Source of the DNA: CAZKCK01 sp964552325
GTDB lineage: Bacteria > Bacteroidota > Bacteroidia > Bacteroidales > TTA-H9
Reading direction: 5' to 3'
Assembly: GCA_964552325.1 (NCBI GenBank)
Contig: CAZKHA010000151.1
Coordinates: forward strand, 1-8,425
Length of the DNA stretch: 8,425 bases
Every line of letters starts with the position of its first letter. Position 1 is the first letter of the stretch. Below the pieces are notes generated by a model. It did not search any database, was not told where the DNA came from, and saw only the letters and a list, made by a program, of their open reading frames with translations. This document shows, one piece after another, positions 1-5,930 of the stretch. A program made the translations under genes and the position numbers.

Positions 1-39
1 TCCTCAGAGAAAAAAATAATCACCAATTTTGAGCTACCC

Positions 40-59
40 TTCACCTTTCACCTTTCACC
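40..59. repeat. Short TTTCACC heptamer tandem repeat
   Basis: Two exact copies of TTTCACC (46-52 and 53-59) follow a six-base partial copy TTCACC (40-45). On the other strand this reads as GGTGAAA units. It lies just beyond the 3' end of the membrane-protein gene, in the non-coding edge of the window (1-114), where I see no gene and no convincing terminator hairpin. The repeat is visible in the sequence; its role is unknown, and slipped-strand replication could explain it. Confidence 0.6.
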
Positions 60-114
60 CTGTACCATAAAGGAGGCACATTTTCACATTGCCTTCCTTC
101 ACTCTTTACCTTTT

Positions 115-1620
115 TTATTTTTCTGCTCGCAGTTTTTTATGGGCTAAATAATCCGGCAAATTCCACTCTTGCCATTTACGTTGAGGATATTCCTCTAAAA
201 AGCTTTGTGTTCGCAGGCTGATGCGCTCATGGTATTCGGCGGCATCCATGTATTTAACCCGTCCTTTAAACATATTTTGCTGGTCATACAACACTTTTGT
301 GAGGCGGGTGCTATCAATTGTGAGATATGGCAAGGTTTTATTGGAAAGGTGGGCCATAAAATCGAGGTGGAGGAAGGACTTGCCGGCATGCTTGATGTTG
401 TAACGAGCTATAAGCAAGTCCCAATTAACGAACGATGAAAACAACAGAATGATGAGAATGGCCAGGCTATTTACCTTGAAAAGCCAAAATGTAGTCTTGC
501 GTTTTTTAACCTTAACCAGCACGGCAAACAACCCAAAAATGGTGATTAGCAAAAAGATGAAAACACCAATACGCTTGTAGGCCAACGAATAATAATGTAT
601 ATACCATATATTGCGCATTGCTACCGACGAGGCCAGAATAGCATTTTGGGCTAACCAAATATAACTTAGGTACTTTAGCCAGGTGTTCTTGCTAAAGAAG
701 TTTAGGTTTCCTTTAAAAAAGAAGAGGACTACAGCAATTGAAATAAGGATGGAAATGATAAGCAAATACGTGCCCTCGTGTACAAATTGCTTCAAAAATG
801 CTCCATTCCATGTAAAATTCAGCCAAACCCAATTTATGTCAATCACATTTACCATTAAAAGCAACAAATTGAGCGTGGCCAATAAAAAGATACCTGACTT
901 GTTTTGATTCCTCAGACCACCAGGTTTAAAGGAAGATTTCCATTTAGGCCGCTCCCTTAGCATAACATCCTTGGCATTGGCATCGAGTTGTGAAAGCCAG
1001 GTGTTTGGGTTGGTAAATACGATCTGATTGGCTACAAAAAGCGATAAAATAAAGGTAAATATATATACAGCATCCCAATTCCCGAGAATATTAGCAAGAC
1101 CATCATTAATATAGGTAGCCAAGTTTTTTGCATAATCGTTAAACACAGGGTTGGCCGTACGGTAGATGATGACAAATAGGCCAATAACCAGCAAGGGCAA
1201 GATAAATATGGCGAAACGTTTGGCCAAGGTCTTTAGCTTGAAGCCGTGATAGTGGCTAGAGCCGAGTGCCGAAAAAAATTCGCTATGCGTAAGCACAAAA
1301 TTGGTTAACCAAACGCCCAAGGTGCTCATGGTTGAGCGCATTGCAGGGAAATGAAGTGCACCCAAAAATGCGCCAAACACCAGTAAGTTAATGCAAATAG
1401 CAAGGTATGAATTTATTAATGTAACCGCAATGGCCGACAAAATGGTGCTGAGCGTAAGTGTCTTAATTAAACTGCCCGTAAGCTGCAGCCTGCCCGAGAA
1501 ATACAGAAACAGCATCAGCCCAAGTTGAAATAGGGTAACGTTTAAGCCCCAAGAGCTTCGGTGGAACAAAAACGTTAGTACAATTGCTATTGAAAATACA
1601 GTGGTTAGATTATGCTTCAT
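115..1620 (-). CDS. DUF4173/DUF4153-type multi-pass membrane protein
   Basis: This encodes an integral membrane protein of about 501 residues and unknown function. I count roughly ten hydrophobic segments: several in the first 80 residues, then around 135-155, 185-202, 247-265, 285-305, 355-377 and 383-401. A hydrophilic C-terminal tail of about 95 residues follows. The most telling stretch has the pattern RNIWYIHYYSLAYKRIGV, then a hydrophobic helix and a basic VKVKKRK patch, then DLLIARYNI; this is characteristic of DUF4173/DUF4153 proteins common in Bacteroidota. I chose the ATG at 1618-1620 because it begins with Met-Lys-His directly before the first membrane helix. An in-frame ATG at 1663-1665 would add 15 residues (MPTACVTKALTISQP) that look unlike the family's N-terminus. 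The gene is divergent from the signalling genes. The family call is fairly sure; no biochemical role can be given. Confidence 0.85.
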   Translation of the reverse strand: MKHNLTTVFSIAIVLTFLFHRSSWGLNVTLFQLGLMLFLYFSGRLQLTGSLIKTLTLSTILSAIAVTLINSYLAICINLLVFGAFLGALHFPAMRSTMSTLGVWLTNFVLTHSEFFSALGSSHYHGFKLKTLAKRFAIFILPLLVIGLFVIIYRTANPVFNDYAKNLATYINDGLANILGNWDAVYIFTFILSLFVANQIVFTNPNTWLSQLDANAKDVMLRERPKWKSSFKPGGLRNQNKSGIFLLATLNLLLLMVNVIDINWVWLNFTWNGAFLKQFVHEGTYLLIISILISIAVVLFFFKGNLNFFSKNTWLKYLSYIWLAQNAILASSVAMRNIWYIHYYSLAYKRIGVFIFLLITIFGLFAVLVKVKKRKTTFWLFKVNSLAILIILLFSSFVNWDLLIARYNIKHAGKSFLHLDFMAHLSNKTLPYLTIDSTRLTKVLYDQQNMFKGRVKYMDAAEYHERISLRTQSFLEEYPQRKWQEWNLPDYLAHKKLRAEK

Positions 1621-2541
1621 GGGTTGTGAAATTGTAAGTGCTTTAGTAACGCAGGCTGTGGGCATGAAGTATTTATCAAGGCTTAAAAAAATTACCGTAG
1701 TTTGCTCAAGGATGATGCGTGTAGCTTTAATCTAGATACATGATTGATGGAACTATTGGCATACGAGCCAATGGATATTAGTTAGTAATGGCTTATCATT
1801 AGCAGATTGTTTGGAAATAATGCAAGAAAATCCAGGCTGCCAGGAAATTGGATATAACCTTCACAAATCAACGTTGAGCAATTTACTCGCTAAGTTGTTT
1901 CTAAATGAATGAAATGCGGCCTGTACCCGGTAAATAGAAGTTCATCTGATTTGTGCTCTCAAGCATCAAAATTCGGTTTGACTAATCAAAGGAAGAGGTT
2001 TCGTTGCTATAAAATAATCAGGGGCGTTTTAATAGTTGTAAATAGGGCTAATTGGCTGTTTTTAGGCTAAAAAGTCTTATTTATGCTTTTAAGCATCTGT
2101 ACTTTATCTTCTAATCGTATGATATATAATATAATAACAAAAATTGCAAATAGGATTAAAGCTTCTGGTAATGTTTTCTAACTTTCGCCTTTCAGCATTG
2201 CTTCAGCAGCTAGATAAGCTATTTTAAATGCCGCCTCCAGGAGTTTTTGTGCTATTTTCTAGGTTTTTCAGGAATCAAGCGCTTAGTATGTTGCATATAA
2301 TATCAAAATCGCTTATATTTGTAACATCTTCGGTATGCTGCCTTGGTCTGCAGGCTTTCCGGAGGCTTAGTTCCAAACATTGCTTATTTCATGCTGGTTT
2401 TAAATGCTTTAGGAGGGTTCTTGGCTTGTTAGATCGCTTTTAGAAACTAATCATCGCATCATATACCACCTAGGAATCTGCACACATTATGTTATCAAAC
2501 ACTCACCAATCTACTGCGATTAAAAATCAAATAAGTAACAA
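1621..2541. other. Divergent intergenic region, no supported gene
   Basis: About 920 bases separate the starts of the membrane-protein gene and the CheB/CheR gene. The sequence is AT-rich, with frequent stops in all frames. I find one good promoter match facing right (2291-2321, listed separately). No equally good CAAAnnTA match, which would mark a leftward promoter, appears near the membrane-protein start. The 14-base palindrome ATGCTT-TT-AAGCAT near 2080-2095 is too short to interpret. A frame open from 1748 to 1912 reads rather like protein but lacks a proper start; it is described under findings. No tRNA, hairpin-plus-T-run terminator or recognised riboswitch is visible. Confidence 0.6.
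2291..2321 (+). promoter_or_regulatory. Bacteroidota-type promoter for cheB/cheR fusion
   Basis: TATATTTG at 2314-2321 matches the Bacteroidota -7 consensus TAnnTTTG at every fixed position. A TTG at 2291-2293 lies 20 bases upstream, within the spacing range seen for the -33 element. By eye it is the only full TAnnTTTG match on the plus strand between 1666 and 2541. Transcription would start near 2326-2330, leaving an untranslated leader of about 210-215 bases before the ATG at 2542. The motif is seen; its activity and the long leader are inferred. Confidence 0.45.
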
Positions 2542-5163
2542 ATGAAGAAGGCAACAAGCAAAAATGCGAAATCAGTCGCCAAGCTAACGAACCAACAGCC
2601 TCAGAGCGCTGTAGGTTTTCCAATCGTTGGGATTGGGGCTTCAGCTGGTGGACTGGAGGCATTGGAGCAGTTTTTTGAGAATATGCCCGAAAACAGCGGA
2701 TTGGCATATGTGGTCATCCAACATCTGGACCCCAACCATGTTGGCATTATGCCCGAACTTTTGCAACGCACCACCCGTATGCAAGTATTTCAGGCAATCG
2801 ACAACTTGCAGGTGAAGCCCAATCATGTGTATGTAATTCCGCCCAACAAAAGCATGAGTGTTTTAAACGGCCATTTATTTTTATTTGAACCCATCGAGTT
2901 GCGTGGGCTGAGGCTTCCGATAGATTATTTTTTCCGGTCGCTTGCTACTGACCAGTTGGAAAACAGTGTGGGCATTATTCTTTCGGGTATGGGTAGCGAT
3001 GGCAGCCTGGGATTGAAAGCCATTAAAGAAAAAAACGGTATTGTAGCAGTGCAGGAACCATCTACCGCGAAATTCGATGGTATGCCAAATAGTGCCGTAA
3101 ACGCTGTGGTTGTTGATATCCTTGCTCCTGCAAACGAACTATCACAGAAACTCCTTGCCTTCCTAAAACTTAGCCCTAGCTTGTTGTCCAAAACCAAAAC
3201 CGAAATAGATGATAGAAGCAAGGGCAGTCTCGAGAAAATCGTGATTTTGCTGCGGGCACAAACCGGTCACGATTTTTCGCTCTATAAAAAAAACACCCTG
3301 TTCAGGCGCATCGAACGACGTATGAGTGTTCACCAAATTGAGAAAATTTCAAATTACGTCAGGTTTTTACAGGAAAATCCGCATGAGACAGACATATTGT
3401 TCAAAGAATTACTGATAGGAGTAACTAATTTTTTCAGGGATCCGGTTGTATGGGAGAGCCTGAAAGAAAATGTGCTACCGGCCTTGTTTGCGGAAGCACC
3501 CAACTGGCATATTTTCCGTGCCTGGATTACAGGCTGTTCCACAGGCGAAGAAGCTTATTCGCTGGCAATTGTTTTTAAGGAGGCCTACGAAAAAGTAAAA
3601 CAGTTTAAAAATTTCACCCTTCAGGTCTTTGCTACCGATATCGACAGCGATGCCATTGAACTGGGGCGAAAAGGCATTTTTAGCGCGAATATTGCGGCCG
3701 ATGTTTCACCTGAAAGGCTCGGCCATTTTTTCGTAAAAGATGAAAACGGTTTTCGGGTAAATACTGCCATCCGCGAAGTGGTGGTTTTTGCCCCGCACAA
3801 TGTGATCAAAGACCCGCCATTCACCAAATTAGACCTGCTTTTCTGCCGTAATTTACTCATTTACATGGAGCCCGAATTGCAGAAAAAACTGATGAACCTG
3901 TTTCATTACGCACTGAAAGTAGAGGGTGTGATGCTGCTGGGAAGCGCCGAGAATGATAACTCACAAAACAACATGTTTTCAGCAATTGACGCCAAACTAA
4001 AGTTTTACAGACGTACCTCAAGGGCCTCTAATACAGAATTAATAGATTTCCCAAGTTCATTTACGCATACCATGAAGAAAACAAGCGAAAGCATAAAACC
4101 GGTTAAAGAAACCGACAACATTCAAGCACTGGCCGACCAGCTATTGTTGCAGCGTTATGCACCCGCAAGCGTGCTTATAAACCCTGACGGCGACATATTG
4201 TATATTACAGGCCGCACGGGCAAATACCTGGAACCTTCTGCCGGAAAAGCAAACATGAATATTTATTCCATGGCACGCGAGGGCTTGCGAAACGAACTCC
4301 CAGGCGCCATACGCAAAGCAAAGCAGAACGCAGAGCCCGTAAAGCTGCTAAACCTGAAAATCGGCATAAACGGAGGCACTCAAATTGTTGACATCACAAT
4401 TCAGCAGATCGACAAGCCCGAAGCACTAAAAGGAACCATCATAGTTGTTTTTAGCGATGTAACGGATGTCCCCAGGCCAATCAGAAGAAAGACAAAGGCC
4501 GGAATTCAAAACGCTACTGATCGTGAGCAGGAATTGGAAATTGAATTGCAACGTGCCAACGAAGAACTGCAGAGCACCCGCGAAGAAATGCAGACCACAC
4601 AAGAAGAATTGAAATCGACGAACGAAGAGATGCAGAGCACCAACGAGGAATTGCAATCAACCAATGAAGAGCTTACCACCTCAAAAGAAGAGATGCAAAG
4701 CCTTAACGAAGAGTTGCAAACCGTTAACATAGAGCTGCAAAGCAAGATAAACGATTTTATGGTGGCCAACAACGACATGAAAAACCTATTGAACAGCACC
4801 GATATTGCAACCCTATTCCTGGATAAAGAATTAAACATTCGCCGCTTTACCGACGAAACCACAAAGCTGTTTAAATTGCGGCAAACAGATATTGGGCGGC
4901 CATTTACTGATATGGTAAGCGAATTGAAGTATCCGGAGATTACACAACATGCGCTTGAAGTTCTACGGATACTTGTGTTTAAGGAAACCGAAATTGAAAC
5001 AAACGACCACCGCTGGTTTATTGTTCGCATTATGCCATACCGCACGTATGATGACCGGATTGATGGCCTTGTAATTACATTTATTGATATTACCAAAGCC
5101 AAAAAGCTGGAAGCTGAACTTAATAATACAATAGCCTTATTACGAAAACATAATTTATTGTAA
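2542..5163 (+). CDS. CheB-CheR fusion protein with PAS domains and coiled coil
   Basis: This is an 873-residue cytoplasmic signalling protein joining a CheB-type methylesterase/deamidase to a CheR-type SAM-dependent glutamate methyltransferase. CheB covers about residues 25-205: GIGASAGG with nucleophile Ser34, VIQH with His61, and SGMGSDG with Asp153, spaced as in CheB, then MPNSAV. No receiver domain precedes it, so control by CheA phosphorylation is not expected. CheR_N lies at about 230-290 (TGHDFSLYKK, RRIERRM). The SAM-binding CheR domain spans 291-490: TNFFRD with Arg299, GCSTGEEAYSLA (331-342), ATDID (364-368), FCRNLLIY (434-441) and LLGSAE (465-470). A PAS-like region (538-645, RYAPASVLINPDG) is followed by a coiled coil (661-738) and a second PAS domain (745-853) ending in DITKAKKLEAEL. 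No histidine-kinase motifs are present. The start is firm: an in-frame TAA lies two codons upstream. It is probably partnered with the multi-PAS sensor after the RAYT module. Its substrates are unknown, and no MCP is in view. Confidence 0.93.
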   Translation: MKKATSKNAKSVAKLTNQQPQSAVGFPIVGIGASAGGLEALEQFFENMPENSGLAYVVIQHLDPNHVGIMPELLQRTTRMQVFQAIDNLQVKPNHVYVIPPNKSMSVLNGHLFLFEPIELRGLRLPIDYFFRSLATDQLENSVGIILSGMGSDGSLGLKAIKEKNGIVAVQEPSTAKFDGMPNSAVNAVVVDILAPANELSQKLLAFLKLSPSLLSKTKTEIDDRSKGSLEKIVILLRAQTGHDFSLYKKNTLFRRIERRMSVHQIEKISNYVRFLQENPHETDILFKELLIGVTNFFRDPVVWESLKENVLPALFAEAPNWHIFRAWITGCSTGEEAYSLAIVFKEAYEKVKQFKNFTLQVFATDIDSDAIELGRKGIFSANIAADVSPERLGHFFVKDENGFRVNTAIREVVVFAPHNVIKDPPFTKLDLLFCRNLLIYMEPELQKKLMNLFHYALKVEGVMLLGSAENDNSQNNMFSAIDAKLKFYRRTSRASNTELIDFPSSFTHTMKKTSESIKPVKETDNIQALADQLLLQRYAPASVLINPDGDILYITGRTGKYLEPSAGKANMNIYSMAREGLRNELPGAIRKAKQNAEPVKLLNLKIGINGGTQIVDITIQQIDKPEALKGTIIVVFSDVTDVPRPIRRKTKAGIQNATDREQELEIELQRANEELQSTREEMQTTQEELKSTNEEMQSTNEELQSTNEELTTSKEEMQSLNEELQTVNIELQSKINDFMVANNDMKNLLNSTDIATLFLDKELNIRRFTDETTKLFKLRQTDIGRPFTDMVSELKYPEITQHALEVLRILVFKETEIETNDHRWFIVRIMPYRTYDDRIDGLVITFIDITKAKKLEAELNNTIALLRKHNLL

Positions 5164-5167
5164 GCAT

Positions 5168-5201
5168 ATCCCTTCGAGGGGTCGCAGAACCTCGAAGGGA
5201 T
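5168..5201. repeat. REP-like palindrome, upstream copy
   Basis: A perfect 12-base inverted repeat, ATCCCTTCGAGG (5168-5179) and CCTCGAAGGGAT (5190-5201), encloses a 10-base loop. It begins 4 bases after the stop codon of the CheB/CheR gene. AT-rich sequence follows but no T-run, so a standard intrinsic terminator is not supported, although the hairpin could still affect transcript ends. The core at 5170-5199 recurs in the same orientation downstream of the transposase gene, as expected for REP-type repeats paired with a RAYT. Confidence 0.8.
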
Positions 5202-5233
5202 TAAATTATAAGCGTTTAACTTTTTTAACAATT

Positions 5234-5866
5234 ATGGTTATGCAAAGAAGAACTCCATTAGAACCAGAAAACTATTACCATATTTACAATCATGCGAATG
5301 GTTTTGAAAACTTCTTTAAAGATAATTACGATTATAATAATTTTCTTTTGCAATATATAAAGTATATTGTGCCGATTTGTGAGACCTTTGCATATTGTTT
5401 AATGCCAAATCATTTCCATTTCTTCCTCCAAATAAAGCCTGAAAATGAATTAGGCACAATACTGAAAACGAATAAAGAAACTAATAAGGTTGAAACTGCT
5501 ACAATTAGTTATCGGTTTTCGCACTTTTTCAACAGTTATGCTCAGTCATATAACATTAAATACAAAAGACGCGGAAGTTTGTTCAAAAGCACTTTTGAAC
5601 GTAAAATTGTAAAAACAGAAAAATATTTTATCAAATTAGTTCATTACATACATTCTAATCCTGTGAAAGACGGTTTTGTTGAAAAAATTGAGCAGTGGGA
5701 GCATTCTTCTTATAAACCCTTTTTATTAAATACGGACGATTTTCTTAACAAAGCTATTGTTATGAAATATTTTAATGATATTGAAAATTTTAAGTTTATT
5801 CATCAAAGCAGTTTTAATATTGACAGTGCCTCTTCAAAGGGTAGAGACCCTCGAAGCGGCAATTAA
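5234..5866 (+). CDS. REP-associated tyrosine transposase (Y1_Tnp, IS200-like HUH)
   Basis: This 210-residue protein belongs to the Y1 transposase (HUH single-strand nuclease) superfamily, RAYT branch. The signature features are visible in order: YYHIYNHANG (14-23), the HUH motif in MPNHFHFF (His60, His62) on a beta strand, RRGSLFKSTFERK (112-124), and LVHYIHSNPVKDGFVE (135-150). Tyr138 in the HYIHSNP stretch is the likely catalytic tyrosine by analogy with related enzymes, with Tyr131 a less likely candidate. Such enzymes cut single-stranded DNA at palindromic hairpins and form a 5'-phosphotyrosine link. The start at 5234 has a second in-frame ATG two codons on (5240), and either could be used. 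Residues 199-209 (ASSKGRDPRSG) are encoded inside the downstream palindrome, so the true family C-terminus may end earlier. Four 60-base lines counted within the gene gave 22-30% G+C. The reading frame is intact. Confidence 0.88.
   Translation: MVMQRRTPLEPENYYHIYNHANGFENFFKDNYDYNNFLLQYIKYIVPICETFAYCLMPNHFHFFLQIKPENELGTILKTNKETNKVETATISYRFSHFFNSYAQSYNIKYKRRGSLFKSTFERKIVKTEKYFIKLVHYIHSNPVKDGFVEKIEQWEHSSYKPFLLNTDDFLNKAIVMKYFNDIENFKFIHQSSFNIDSASSKGRDPRSGN
5828..5860. repeat. REP-like palindrome, downstream copy within transposase 3' end
   Basis: An imperfect inverted repeat joins 5828-5842 and 5847-5860 around an AGAG loop, with two mismatches and one extra A on the left arm. Aligned with the upstream palindrome core (5170-5199) in the same orientation, 5830-5858 matches at 23 of 30 columns with one single-base gap. 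The two are therefore members of one repeat family about 660 bases apart. The copy lies inside the transposase coding sequence and ends 3 bases before the stop codon. Confidence 0.7.
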
Positions 5867-5883
5867 AAAAAACTATAATACAA

Positions 5884-5914
5884 CCGCATCAAGGGGCTTC
5901 GACCGCTTGATGGG
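5884..5914. repeat. Third hairpin before the multi-PAS gene
   Basis: CATCAAG (5887-5893) and CTTGATG (5906-5912) form a perfect 7-base stem. The stem can be extended outward by CC/GG (5884-5885 with 5913-5914, bulging G5886) and inward by GG/CC (5894-5895 with 5903-5904). The loop carries GCTTCGA, which echoes the TTCGA core of the other two palindromes although the stem differs. It ends 16 bases before the next start codon. It may be a second REP type or an RNA element in the leader; no T-run supports a terminator. Confidence 0.55.
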
Positions 5915-5930
5915 TCAAAAAGTATAACTC

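Larger units (their letters stand above)
5168..5914 (+). mobile_element. RAYT/REP-like module inserted between signalling genes
   Basis: A single Y1 transposase gene lies between two copies of one palindrome, with a third unrelated hairpin just behind. This is the layout described for REP-associated tyrosine transposases, which are usually single-copy domesticated genes next to their palindromes rather than freely moving insertion sequences. The G+C content is well below that of most of the neighbouring genes. Outer limits are set by the first and last hairpins; I saw no clear target-site duplication, which Y1 enzymes do not generate anyway. Whether the module still moves cannot be told from this sequence. 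Confidence 0.55.

Noticed and set aside
1..144. Plus-strand frame open from the window edge
   Set aside because: It runs through the heptamer repeat and into the 3' end of the opposite-strand membrane-protein gene, with no protein-like features.
2228..2443. Plus-strand open frame of 71 codons in the intergenic region
   Set aside because: The predicted product has no recognisable family or coding-like composition, and it overlaps the best promoter match.
2542..5163. Classical chemotaxis operon
   Set aside because: No CheA, CheW, CheY, receptor or motility gene is in the window, and the CheB part has no receiver domain, so only the fused enzymes can be claimed.
5168..5201. Intrinsic terminator for the CheB/CheR gene
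   Set aside because: The stem is strong and well placed, but no T-run follows on either strand, and the element recurs as a repeat around the transposase, so REP-like repeat is the better call.
4506..5231. Long minus-strand open frame of 241 codons opposite the 3' part of the CheB/CheR gene
   Set aside because: It is an antisense shadow of the coiled coil and PAS region; its serine-rich, repetitive composition follows from the sense-strand heptads and it has no recognisable domain.
5168..5914. CRISPR-like array made from the palindromes
   Set aside because: There are only two related copies about 660 bases apart with a transposase gene between them, and no regular spacers or cas genes.
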